Shown piece after piece: positions 12,286 through 23,340 of a DNA stretch of 64,000 bases. The position numbers and the translations under genes are program-made. Position 1 is the first letter of the stretch. Each line of letters starts with the position of its first letter. The stretch is from Castanea sativa. Taxonomy: Eukaryota > Streptophyta > Magnoliopsida > Fagales > Fagaceae. Below the pieces are notes generated by a model. That model had not been told where the DNA came from and made no database searches. It saw only the letters and a program-made list of their open reading frames with translations. The stretch covers positions 526,001 to 590,000 of the forward strand of contig NC_134017.1 in NCBI RefSeq assembly GCF_040712315.1. The letters run 5' to 3'.

Positions 12286-13384
12286 CTTAACCTCTCCAAG
12301 ATTTCTAAACGACATAGACGAATATATACTCTTTGCTCAAGATCCATGGTTCTTGTATCTTTCATCATAATTTCATCTTTCACTTTCCTCTTTTCGACTT
12401 CTTTCTTCTCTTCCTTGATATGAATCAACTTTCTTCGTTATTCGGACACAATGTGCATTAACTATTTTCGTTCTTCTAATGTAATGCGCATACTTTCCTT
12501 TTTCTCCTTATGCATTCTCCTCTTTTCTTCCTTAATTTCGTCCAATTGGGAGGAAAGTATTGGGACCATGTTATTACAATTCTTTCTTTTCTTTAATTTA
12601 TCCTTTTCGGCCTTCTTGCCTATGTGTCTCTCCAAGGTTTCGCCGGAGTTCATCTCATCATTTTCTTCACCTAGATTTATTGAGCTTGCAAAAGTATGGA
12701 AAGATTGTGTGGCTGGCTGTCTTATGCGGACCTTCAAATTATCTCTTAGATTCAACCAATTAGCTTTATACCTCAAATTTCTCTAACAATGTTCCAATTG
12801 AAATGCATTTTTGCTATTACTATTATACATAGTTTTTGCATCATTAATCTACAAAAGTAAAAAATTGAAAATAATGAGAATCATAAAACTAAAAGTGCAT
12901 TGATGTACAATACATATTAGATGTTGAGTTGAAATACTTTCATTCTGGTTCTCAGTTTGGGCCACGTATCCACAAAACTTGTTGGTCTCCCTTTGAATTG
13001 TTGACCACCGACTATTTAAAGAATCCTTGGAGTGGGTAAATTTCTTGTCATTGTGGAAGGTTGACCAAATTCTATCCCAACATGTTGTGTGTTTTTGGTC
13101 TCGTCGATGTCACGACATCTAAGCTAACATTGAGCCACGCAGACACTAGCTTAATTTCTTCATCTACGGTGAAGTTTTTTCCCCGTTGACCTCTCTTAGT
13201 CGTTGATTTTTTTTTTTTTTTGCAATGGGGGTGTAGATTGTCCCGTTTCAACTTGGGGTGGAAATTGATGGACATTCACATCTGAATGCGGAGTGGACAT
13301 CAAAATATTACTGTCAAAAAACTCAAAACCTTGTTCCTTGTCTTGTAAAATGTTAAGGAAGAAGGGATTTTGTGGGTCCATCAC
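12286..13384 (-). pseudogene. PIF/Harbinger companion protein (Myb/SANT-like ORF2) relic
   Basis: From 13384 downward, the N-terminal part starts MMDPQNPFFLNIL. A slipped poly-T run (about 13206-13219) breaks the frame. The Myb/SANT-like core then continues in another frame (KNFTVDEEIKLVSAWLNVS, later DRIWSTFHNDKKFTHSKDSL and SRWSTIQRETNKFCGYVAQ). After a gap that was probably an intron, a C-terminal charged helix (GKKAEKDKLKKRKN, then KEEKRRMHKEKKES) runs to about 12286. This architecture matches the DNA-binding accessory protein of plant PIF/Pong elements, which acts with the transposase. Frameshifts and a lost stretch make it non-functional. Confidence 0.8.
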
Positions 13385-14245
13385 CTAATAAACACCAAAA
13401 TAATTCATAAGCAGCACTAATAAACAACAAAATTGAAGTTGAAATTTATCTACTGATAGTGCAGGGGAAAAGAATTGACAGAGGTGGGTAAGCCAGGCAT
13501 GCTAGAAAAGCTTAAATTGAAGTCAATAAGCATTCAATTGTATAATCTCAAAAGGAACTATAATGCTTTAATATTTGACTCCTTTTTTACTAGCATATAT
13601 AAAGTGATGGAGACATGGGACTTAAAGGCCAAATACCATGATTGGTGATTGATCCAAGGAATAATCACTCTGATTTCAAGGCCATCATCTTGTTAGCTAT
13701 ACTGCTTGCAGCCTATAAGATTAGTCCTAGATTAAAATTGCTCCACAGACAGAGACATACTAGGTAGTTCTTTTATGGCCAATAAATAGTATATGTTTCT
13801 CAAGTATATCCCAAAGAAACATCCAAAATCAATGTAAAACCTTTAACATCAAGTTGAAGTAGTTTATAACTAAGTAATAAGAGACTCCACCAAATCAGCA
13901 AATAATCTTTTCACACATTGAGGTAAAAGATAGAAGTGTTATTGATAAGTCCAAAACATATACAACATATATACCCTATTAAAGCAGTCTGAAAATAGGG
14001 GAGAAATAGAAATTTAATACAAGTTTAAAAAACTCCAAATTCTTCAAAGACTTCCTACACATGGGGAAACTAATTCCTATCTAAAAGACATAAAATTTAA
14101 TCCTTACCTGAACACTAAAATAATCAAATATAAATACACACAAAATCTAAAATACTAATAAATTTCAAAAATGACTTCGGGTGTGTTCCGAAGAATCCCT
14201 AAAAAAAAAATTAGTTTAGAGAAACTCCCAAGAATCTTGTTTGAA

Positions 14246-14246
14246 A

Positions 14247-14282
<36 letters not shown>
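14246..14282. repeat. Long poly-A run
   Basis: More than 30 consecutive A residues, in the part of the PIF/Harbinger element upstream of its minus-strand gene. The length is likely to vary between reads. Confidence 0.85.
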
Positions 14283-14284
<2 letters not shown>

Positions 14285-15290
14285 CTAAAATCTCAATGAG
14301 AAAAACCCATACCTTTTTAGAAAAATTAGTCCCAAAGTCTGTCAATAGAGACACCTCCAAGTTGATCCACCCTCCTCACGGGGCTGCAAATCCCCCAAAT
14401 TGGTCACATTATTTCCCGTGGTGATGAGAATGAGCAAGAGCTGTTGAGAAGTAGACGAAGAGAAGATGAGAGGAAGAGCTTAGGAATGAAACAAGGAGAG
14501 ACTATTGAGAGGCGTTGGTGTTGTTTAGGTGAGAGGAGAGAAAAAAAAAAAGAAGAGTGAAAAACGCTTTTTTGTAGTTTACAAAGATAATATTAAAATA
14601 ATAGATGGACGAGCTACAGTAACAGTGCATATATGTACGGTTACTGTAGCAATTGTGTATAAATACAAAATTTTATACCCACTAATGTTAATTTTTTTTG
14701 GGTCAAAATGTGTAAAATTGGTATTTTTTTCTATTTTAGAAGACTTTACACATGCTCAAAGTTTTTCTATTACAAAAATTTTTGGGTCATAATGTGTAAA
14801 ATTGATACATTTTTCTATTACAAAAGTTTCAAGTAATTTAAAATGAAATATAATATATTTTGTAGTTAAGCATATGAGCAACATCTAGAGAGACAATAAT
14901 ATTTGTCAGGTGGTGCGGGACAGTCAAATCTCATTTCATGGAGATTCCATCCAATGGTGGCTTTTTTTTTTTTTTTTTTTTTGTGTTAAAAGAAAAATGG
15001 TAGGAAACTTCCCTACTTTTTATGAGCGTTGAATCAATAATAAATGGAAAAGAGGAGAGAGTTAATAAAAATGACAAATTATAACTTATTTATTAGTGAT
15101 TTAAAATTTTACATTTTATTCACTCGAGATTAATTCAGTTAGAGTTTCGTAACTCATCTCTATTAAAAATATGGCTAAATTTGCTTTACTATTATGTTTC
15201 TATCTTACCAAAACAAAAAATACATAAAAAAAAAAAAGACAAAACAAGATAAAAAGGGAGAGTCTTGTAAAAATTAAGAACCATCGTAAT

Positions 15291-16276
15291 CAAGGGTGGA
15301 GGGAGGGGGGGGGGGGGGCGAGGGGGGGTAGGTGCCCCCCTGAACTTGCAAATTTTTTTACATATAATTATAATATAGTATATTGGTATGTTGTGGAATA
15401 TGGAGTGGACGAAGTGGTAGTCTGTAGAGGAGAAAAGTGAAAAGAAAAGTGATCAAAAGTGAAGATAAAGATCAGAGAGAAAGGAAATAATATGTGTGGA
15501 GGAGAAAAAAAAAGAATAAAGAAATGTGTGGATGAAGAAAAAAGAGATAAGGGAAAAATAAATTAAAAAATAAGAAGTTAAAATTAAGAAATGCTATCAC
15601 AATATTTTCATAATATTTTTACAATAAATCTTAAGTGTAGGGTAGTTACTAGCTAATACTAGTGAATAAAAATAATTTAAGTGGTGTGTTCAAATTAAAT
15701 CAATAACAACTTACCACACATGATTTGTTGTGAAAGTATTGTACAAATGTTGGGAACATGACACTTCATATTAATATTAGATAATTTTACAAGTCATTAT
15801 ATTATTGCCATAAGTGCTCCACTAGATTTGTTAAAAAAATACAATTGGAAAATTAAAACTATTACTATTAGGTTTTGTTATTTTTATTTCTAAATTTAAT
15901 ACACGAAAACTAAACTCACGTTATTTTTTAAAATTATATATATATATATGTTTAACTTAGTTAAAAAAAAACTTAAAATATATATTTTTAATTTTTATTA
16001 TTTAAAAAAATTAATTGTATTATTTATAATGTTATCGGTTTGACCACTGGTCTGACCAAAAAACCGGTAACCAATCTCTTTTTCGATTCTTTTACCGTAC
16101 TGGTTTTTAAAACCATGATTTTATGTTAGATTCTATATGGTAATTACATTAGCATATAGTTGTGTATTTCTTTTGTTATTAATATTGATAAATTTTTTTC
16201 AGATTCATTTTTTTACTTTACAAATCTTGTCTTCTAATCTTGCCCCCTCTTACCTAAATTTCTAGCTCCGCCACTG
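15291..16276. mobile_element. Non-autonomous hAT element, 986 bp
   Basis: A perfect 8-bp duplication ATCGTAAT (15283-15290 and 16277-16284) borders ends reading CAAGGGTGGAG on the left and, inverted, CAGTGGCGGAG on the right. An 8-bp duplication with CA-GGGGCGG-like ends is typical of hAT transposons. There is no transposase. The left end carries a long G run (15306-15330) that can pair with the C run at about 15334-15340. Inner sequence at 15595-15780 recurs in the element at 54777-55395. Confidence 0.85.
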
Positions 16277-16284
16277 ATCGTAAT

Positions 16285-17153
16285 CTCTTCTCCTCCACAT
16301 CCCATTCATCGAACTCCAGCCAAAAGAACTTATTTACTTATGGTAGAGATGAATCTTTCTACAAGCACTATTCGTACATTGCCAAGCCTTCCACTCCAAA
16401 TCAAAAAACAAAAAAATAAATGCACACAAAACCCACCAAAACAAAAGGGAGATAAAGAAATCGTTTAGTCAAAAGTTGCTAATGAACCCCAAACAAAGAA
16501 CCTCAAATCAGATCAACCCACAACCCAGAACGTCGAACAAAGAAAAAAGAAAAAAGAAACCATGAAGCAAAAAGAGAGAGAAGGATAATATACATTTGTG
16601 GAGTTGAATTGGGTTTTATTTTTCTGAGTATATGTTCTTCTTGTTTAACCTTATCTACACAGTTTTTTTGCCTGCATGAGTACTCATAAAGACGAACACA
16701 TGAAATGAGCATGGGTGGTTTTGCCTTGGTCATGATCCGAAATGGGTTTGGAAAATTTCAAGAACATCTAGATACCAAAGAACAATAGTAACATATAAAA
16801 AACTTCCATAATTAAAGAGCAATTATAAAATGAGTTTTAAAGTATTAATATCATTGATCAATGTGGTAATTATATTACGGATGAAGGAGGCAATGCATGT
16901 GATAGGTTATAGCACTCTTTCCACTTGAACTTGACATTATGTATGTTCTGTTAAGCTCCTAAATGTCTAGGGGGAAAAAAAAATCTAACAAACAAAATGC
17001 AAAGGAAAAAGATGTCTATTTAAGATAAGGATCACATGGGATGATGAGGTGTAAGATATTCCTAACATTGCAAAATAATGGCAGCTCATGGCTAGGGCCG
17101 TTTAGTAATACCTACTATTCAATACCATCTTTCACATTATTTGTTGATTTCCA
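16285..17153. other. Spacer, no feature recognised
   Basis: No gene, repeat boundary or RNA could be supported here on either strand. The open frame at 16503-16733 has no recognisable protein character. Confidence 0.5.
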
Positions 17154-17156
17154 TTA

Positions 17157-17536
17157 GGGTCCGTTTGGTTGAAATGGTGAAAAAGTGAAAAGATAGAAAA
17201 TATTTTAATTTTTCTCCTTTTTGTTTGGTTGGGACTTGGGAGTGGAAAAGTGGAGAGATAGAAAAAAGTGAGTTTGTATAAATTTACTCATATACCCTTG
17301 TTAAAAAATAATGGCCAATTTAAACAAAAAAATGACAAAAAAAAAAAAAAGCAATCACCCAATTTATTAAAAAATGAGAATCATGTCTAGTTAAACAAAA
17401 AAAAAAACAAAACAACTATCACACCCACAACTCAGGAAAAAAAAAAGGAATGTCCAGGAAAGAAAAAAAAAAAAGGAAAAAAAAGAAAAAGAAAAAGAAA
17501 AAAGAGAGAGGCAATGTGCCCAACCAGCCCAAGAAA

Positions 17537-17567
<31 letters not shown>

Positions 17568-17820
17568 GAGGCAACATAAAAAGAAGGGAAAAGAACTTGA
17601 CATGGGCATTTTGTTCCATTAAGTAGCCCAATTTTCTTCCTTTAATTTTCTTTTTATTTTGAGAAGAAAACTTTTTGGTGGGTCTAGGGAGAAAACACTC
17701 GGTCCCATTATTTATTTTTCTTTCTCTCCACCCAACCAAACACACTCCAAAAAGTTTTTCTTTCCATTTTCTCTCCAAAGTTTTCCATCCACCCTATTTC
17801 ACCTCCAAACAAACACACCC
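17157..17820. mobile_element. Tourist-like (PIF/Harbinger) non-autonomous element, 664 bp
   Basis: The left end GGGTCCGTTTGGTT and the right end, inverted GGGTGTGTTTGTTT, are flanked by TTA on both sides (17154-17156 and 17821-17823), the usual PIF/Harbinger target duplication. The inside is a long purine-rich tract (17330-17600), which yields misleading phenylalanine-rich open frames on the minus strand. Confidence 0.75.
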
Positions 17821-17823
17821 TTA

Positions 17824-18175
17824 GTGACATTAATAACTTTTTGAACTTTGTATTCAATCATCAATGGCAATCATAAATCCATGGTCCCTGCGTCTTGCAT
17901 CCTCACTAAATTTGTTGATTACAATTAGTGGCATTATTAACTTTCTGAGCTTTGTTCTTAATCGCAATCATAAATTCATTCAATTCTAGTTTATTCATTT
18001 TGAACTACCTGGGGACTTCTAAATAAGGACAGGACAGGCAGTGAGGAGGTTGGAAAAAGATTCAGAGTTTCCTAAGTGCTCAGATTTATTGTTGTTAGGA
18101 GTTTCAAATATAGGTTTCAAATATTAATTTTTACAAAACTCTCCATTTTTTATTTTGTTTTGTCTTGTTTTTGTG

Positions 18176-18206
<31 letters not shown>

Positions 18207-18244
18207 TGGTGTTCTGGAAAGAGAGAAACATAAAAGTGGAGCAA
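17824..18244. other. Spacer, no gene seen
   Basis: Only a TA run with adjoining T run at about 18175-18208 stands out. Confidence 0.5.
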
Positions 18245-18851
18245 AAATGCATATTTAGCTCAATTGAACTAACCTTACATGAGTAAATTGTTAAATTTCA
18301 AACCATAAATAAATAACTTATATTTCGATCAAACCACAAATAGATAAGTTGTAATTTGCCCTAATACAAAATCATTGGGGAGCAGTTTCAATGATCAAGT
18401 ATATATCAATTATCAAGTAGTATAAATTGTTTGTCTTTCTATCTAAAATCTAATATCTTTTCTCAGGGATCTACTTTAGAAAAACCGCCCTTGTAGTTGT
18501 ATAACTTTACCTAAACATTTTGTGCTGGCACAAAGAGAATTGAAGTACCATTCATGACTGTGTAAATGAATTATCAATATAAAGTACCGCATGGGCATGG
18601 CATGCTGAATGGGGTGGGTTATACAACTTCCACTTTGGGGTCACACCACACCAAAGCAGTAACATGAGGTGGGTTAGACCACTTTCACTTTGGATGGTTG
18701 GATTCATAATAATCAATCAACCAATCAATCTCCCAAAGATTCACATTCCCTCTTTACATAATATGCATCGCAACAAACATACACAACGCAATTATCGGTA
18801 CCCTACGTGGAGGTTAATTTACACTTTTAAACAATCCAACATTTAAATTGA

Positions 18852-18872
18852 AATAATAATAATAATAATAAT
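18852..18872. repeat. AAT microsatellite, 7 units, in copy 1
   Basis: Seven AAT units, corresponding to the 13-unit run at 19656-19694 in the second copy of the duplication. Confidence 0.9.
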
Positions 18873-19655
18873 AAGAGCCTAAAATAATTTATTGACTTGT
18901 ATAATAAGAAAAATTAAACATTTTTATACGGGTTGTTATATAAACCGACAACCAATTTGTGGAAATTGGTGCATGGTGTGTGTGTGTTGATTTTAGCGGT
19001 TCAAAGACTATGAATAAATACTACTGATCACGGATGGAATAAAGTTGGTGTAGCCCAATTTTTAACAAATGTGAATTACAGAACTCTAATTGAACTAACC
19101 TTAGGTGAATAAAGTATTAAATTTCGATCAAACTTCAAATAAATAAGTTGTAATTTGCCCTAATAAAAAACCATCGGAGAACGGTTTCAATGATCAAGTA
19201 TATATCCATTATCAAGTAGTATAAATTGGTTCACTTTCTATCTATAATCTACTATCTTCTCTCTCAGGGGTCTACTTTAGAAAAAGCCGCCCTTGTAGTT
19301 GTACTACCTTAATTACCTAATTAAACATTTTGTGCCGTCACAAAGAGAATTGAAGTGCCATTCATGACTGTGTGCATGAAATATCAACATATAGTACCGC
19401 ATGGGCATGGCATGCTGAAAATTATAAGTGCTTCTTTATTACACACCACACCAGAGCAGTAGCATGGTGTTGGTTATACGCTTCCACTTTGGATTGTTGG
19501 ATTCATAATAATTAATCAATCAATCTATCTATCTCCCACAGATTCACATTCCCTTTTTAAATAATATGCATCGCAACAAATAAACACACCGCAATTATCG
19601 GTACCCTACGTGGAGTTTAATTTACACTTTTAAACAATCTAACATTTTAAATTGA

Positions 19656-19694
<39 letters not shown>
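19656..19694. repeat. AAT microsatellite, 13 units, in copy 2
   Basis: Thirteen AAT units at the position matching the shorter run in copy 1. Confidence 0.9.
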
Positions 19695-19696
<2 letters not shown>

Positions 19697-20224
19697 GAGC
19701 CTAAAATAATTTATTGACTTTTATAATAAGAAAAATTAAACAATTTTTTTATATAGGTTGTTATGTAAACCGACAAACAATTTGTGGAAATTGGTGCATG
19801 GTGTGTGTGTGTGTTTGTTGATTTTAGCAGTTCAAAGACTTTGAATAAATACTATTAATCACGGATGGAATAAAGTTGGTGTAGCAATGGCACCTCGTGT
19901 TTGACCAATTCATATAAATGCACATTCATTTTATCATTGCGCCACCCACATGGCTTGCGTTTCAAACTTCATTCTTATCCAAACATGGTGGCTCTCATCA
20001 TCTGAAGACCCATCTGCATTAATTAACGGAATTGCTATAAAGTGTAAACTTTTAAATTATTTTTTTATAAAAAACAAAAAAACAGATCGAATAATTTAAA
20101 AATATATAAATTTCAACATTTCTCTAAATCTCCTGTCGTCCGGTTCTACCTTCTACAAAGATAAGGCTACCAGGTTCTTACTATTTTTTTTTTTGTCACA
20201 ATTTTAATTATAATGTGATACGTT

Positions 20225-20445
20225 ACAGGTCTATTTGACATTCGCTTATTTTGTTGAAACTGAAAATTTTTTGCTAAAAATACTATAGATAAAACTAAAA
20301 ATTAGCTAAAATAGTATAATGAAATCCATAAATAATATCAAAAAGTGTAATGGACTTATAAATAATAGCAAAAAAAAAATTAAATAATAAAATAAATTAT
20401 TTTTTAAGCTAGAGCCAAATGTACACTACATATTATTAGAGTAAC
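20225..20445. mobile_element. MITE of the 'GCTTATTTTG' family
   Basis: The segment has the order TTTGACATTCGCTTATTTTG, then AAAATACTATAGATAAAACT, ATAAATAATATCAAAA and a right end GAGCCAAATGTACAC. Diverged copies with the same order occur at 27926-28250. It has no coding capacity, and its borders and superfamily (hAT-like?) are uncertain. Confidence 0.5.
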
Positions 20446-20856
20446 AGTCTAACATTACTTTTATATATACTATTTTTATCGTGTATCTTTTGTTTTACCA
20501 AAGGTTTTAATTAATTTTTTCTTCTTTTATTTGAAGATGGACGTCATTGACAATAACATGTATTATAGTTTTATTAGTACTACTAGTCCTTGTACGTGTA
20601 CCCGAACCCACAAAAAGGAAGACTGCCGACATTCTACTCTGTCATTGTTTTTAATTATGTGGAAAAACATGTTCATTGTTTTGACTAATAGGGTTTAGCA
20701 TCTATGTTTAAAGGAGGATTTTAATAATGTGTGCCTAAAGATACACAATAGTATACTATATTTGAAAAAAAATTTATCGAGAATTAAAAAAGTTTTACAG
20801 CTTTTTTAATTTTTCACAAAATATTTCTAAAAATAGATGGCTTAACCAAACCCATG

Positions 20857-21016
20857 CTTTTTTTTTTTTGATAGAAGATAGAATTCTACTTTAATCTAAT
20901 CTAAATGTATATGTGTGTGAAGTTCCCTCTGGATACTTGAACCCCGGCCCTTACCCTCCACACTCCACAAAAACTTATATTTATGGAGTGACCATCGCAC
21001 CAAGAGTGTGCGGTGA
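20857..21016 (-). mobile_element. tRNA-derived SINE with poly-A tail, copy 1
   Basis: On the minus strand it begins CCGCACACTCTTGGTGCGATGG (box A region), has a box B-like GGGGTTCAAGTATCC (20933-20947), and ends in an A run (T run at 20858-20869 on the plus strand). Flanking 15-mers (20842-20856 and 21017-21031) agree at 12 of 15 bases, as expected of an aged target duplication. A sister copy lies at 42388-42548 in the same orientation. Confidence 0.8.
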
Positions 21017-21031
21017 TTAATCAGACCTATG

Positions 21032-22002
21032 TTTAAATTTATTTTTGGGTGATTAGCGGATAGTGGAGACCAAGCAATGAATGAATGCTTTCTCAAAAAA
21101 AGCACGGTGAATCATTATTATTTGGCAATACAACGTGCCAAAGGGTGTGAAGCAAAGCTTTTCTGAAATTGAAGGGACAAATTGACCAAGTTACTAACAA
21201 AAAAGCATACTAGGCTAGCTATTTTTTAAGTTGAAAAAATCAATAAGAACCATTCCCCAATCTTGGACATTGATTTCTACTTTAGCTAGCCTATCGTATA
21301 AAGCAGAGCTGGAAAGGATCTAATGGTGGGGCGGCTGTATTTAAGCTTGTCTATCTTTATCTTATTTTAAAATATGGTTTTTTTTTAATATATATATATT
21401 TTAATTTTTAATATATGGTTTTACTTGTTTGGTATCCGAAGCTTACATAATAAAGAAAAAGGTCATCCCTCCCTTTTGTTTTGCCTATAAATAAAGGGGC
21501 AAAAGGCCATCTTACCTTTAACTTCAAATACAGTCTTATACATGAAGAACAATTTTCACAGTTAAAAATAATTAAATAAAAACATAGTTAATTATACCAA
21601 TATAACATTTAAGGTGATGTAAACTTCCAAGTCAATGGGATGGAAAAGCTTTTAACAAGGAAGGACCCAATCAAATCTTTCTTCAGTTGTTGTAAGTTTG
21701 TTCCGTTCAAAAGTGATACTTCAAATGATGAAACCAACAAAAATTAAACAAGATGATCCGGAATTAACTTCAAATTGAATGATATAGTTGCAACATCTTA
21801 AATTGTCTTGCTATTTATTGCAATATATATATAGACACACAATTTAAAATTAACAAAAGTCAATAATGCATTGGAGTTTTTGAACCTCTAGAAAAGGTTT
21901 TTTTAGGGACAAATTATAATTACAGGAATCTTACATGCCCCCCAAAAGAAGAAACTTTAATAGCAATATTTTACTATTTTACATGGTACTAAGTTCATTA
22001 GG
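21032..22002. other. Spacer, no gene seen
   Basis: AT-rich sequence without supported features; no gene-like open frame. Confidence 0.5.
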
Positions 22003-22010
22003 ATAATAAG

Positions 22011-22613
22011 CAATGTTTTGAAACTCGGACCATTCATTAAACCGTAAAAGGGAGAGGTTCAAGGTTTTTGAGGTCGAACCGAGGTTGAATCGGAGTCGAA
22101 CCGTGATGATATCATAATTAATTTAATAATTAATTAAAGCCTACATATAGATATTAACTTTATAAAACTAGAAAAATTGACTAATATATCTATATATATG
22201 TGAGGAAATTTTAATGATTTTCAAGTATATATTTAATAATTAAATTAGAAAGTTAATAAAATAAAATAATAATCATGAAAACATTAAAATTTATGATTAA
22301 TTTTTGAAGTAAAGTTGAATATCTTTGAAGGATTTTAATTATATATTTTTTTTATTCCTGGTAAGAGATGGATAATTTAATTAAGTTGAATAAAATTGTG
22401 TTAAGTTGTTTTTATAAAATAAAAAATAAAAAAAAATTGCTAAGGGTTTGGACCTCACGGTTCTTGACACCAGTTCATGCGGTCCAACCCCGGTTTTAGA
22501 GGTTCACAGAATTAATTAAAAATACAGTTTTTTATGCTTAAAAAACTGATTTTTATCCTGGTTCCCGTTTTCACGGTCAGACCTCCTGGTCCGGTCCGGT
22601 TCTGAAAACATTG
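22011..22613. mobile_element. hAT-type MITE, 603 bp, exact 8-bp target duplication
   Basis: The ends CAATGTTTTGAAACTCGGACC and inverted CAATGTTTTCAGAACCGGACC form good inverted repeats. The duplication ATAATAAG flanks them exactly (22003-22010 and 22614-22621). There is no coding sequence, so it must have moved with help from a hAT transposase. Confidence 0.88.
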
Positions 22614-22754
22614 ATAATAAGTACTTGATTAGGGAAGATAAAAATCATGTGATGTATACTTTTTTTTTAATCTTAAAATAAGACTAAGATAGTTTAGCAT
22701 GATAAGCTCTCATCCAACAACTTGCAACTTTACAAGTGGCCACGATTCAAGAGT

Positions 22755-23340
22755 AGGGCTATCCATGGGTCGGATCGGGTTTGGGTCTAACCTGCATCTG
22801 ACCCGATTGAATCAGGTGAACGGAAAATAGACCCGTGGCCGACCGATTGTTCAAGTTGAACTCGATAGCACGGGTCATCAGTTGAGCGAGTTGGAATCGG
22901 TTGGGTGATTTCGGGTCTTAAGCACAACAACATAGATTTTAAAACCCATAACAATCTTCGTACAAATAAAACCCAGAACAATCTTCTAAAGAAACCAAAA
23001 TAGAGAAATCAAAATCCAAACCAAAAACCCCAAATCTATGAGACTTAAAAAAAAAAAAAAAAAAGGACTAAACCGGCAGCACCACCTCCATTCCCTCTCC
23101 CACCAGCAACACATCCATCACAAGATAAGTCCAATTTTTTTTTTAAATAACTTTTATTACTGACCCACCATTAAATTGCACAAATCAAACTCAGACTTAG
23201 ATTTCAAGTAGAGGATGGCTAATGCAACAACAACTTTGAATCAACGACGGCAGCACAGGGCTAACTGGGCAACATCGGCGAGGAGGCTATGGTTGGTGGC
23301 AACAATAGGGCCCAACTTGGTCACAGCGGCAACAAGGAGG
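22755..23340. mobile_element. Fragment of a hAT-like element end (GGGTCGG-rich)
   Basis: The start GGGCTATCCATGGGTCGGATCGGGTTTGGGTC resembles the subterminal GGGTCGGGT repeats of plant hAT elements, as does the sequence near 60622. A G/C-rich stretch with ACGGCAGCA and AACATCGGCG follows at 23220-23340 without a usable open frame. No second end was found. Confidence 0.4.

Larger units (their letters stand above)
9150..14780. mobile_element. Degraded PIF/Harbinger DNA transposon
   Basis: Two typical PIF/Harbinger genes lie tail to tail inside: a DDE transposase relic on the plus strand (10090-11316) and the Myb/SANT-like companion gene on the minus strand (12286-13384). The left end (CATTAGCATATGTAAAAG near 9160) and the right end (inverted CATGTGTAAAG near 14750-14765), each followed by copies of a TATTTTACAC motif, look like decayed terminal repeats. 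No clean TTA/TAA duplication could be fixed, so both borders are approximate. Repeats fill the space between the ends and the genes. Confidence 0.75.
18250..19890. repeat. Tandem duplication of about 0.8 kb (two copies)
   Basis: Copy 1 (about 18250-19065) and copy 2 (about 19066-19890) are collinear over their whole length. Shared landmarks include AGTACCGCATGGGCATGGCA (18583 and 19393), CGGTACCCTACGTGGAG (about 18796 and 19599) and AAAGTTGGTGTAGC (19041 and 19872). The offset is 810 bp in the middle and 831 bp at the end, partly because an AAT run grew from 7 to 13 units. A CACGTG-related CCTACGTGG box is kept in both copies. There is no open frame, and the divergence between copies suggests an old duplication. 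Confidence 0.9.

Noticed and set aside
17391..17778. Minus-strand open frames rich in Phe, Leu and Ser
   Set aside because: They come from the purine-rich tract of a Tourist-like element; no domain, no start context, and two frames are equally open.
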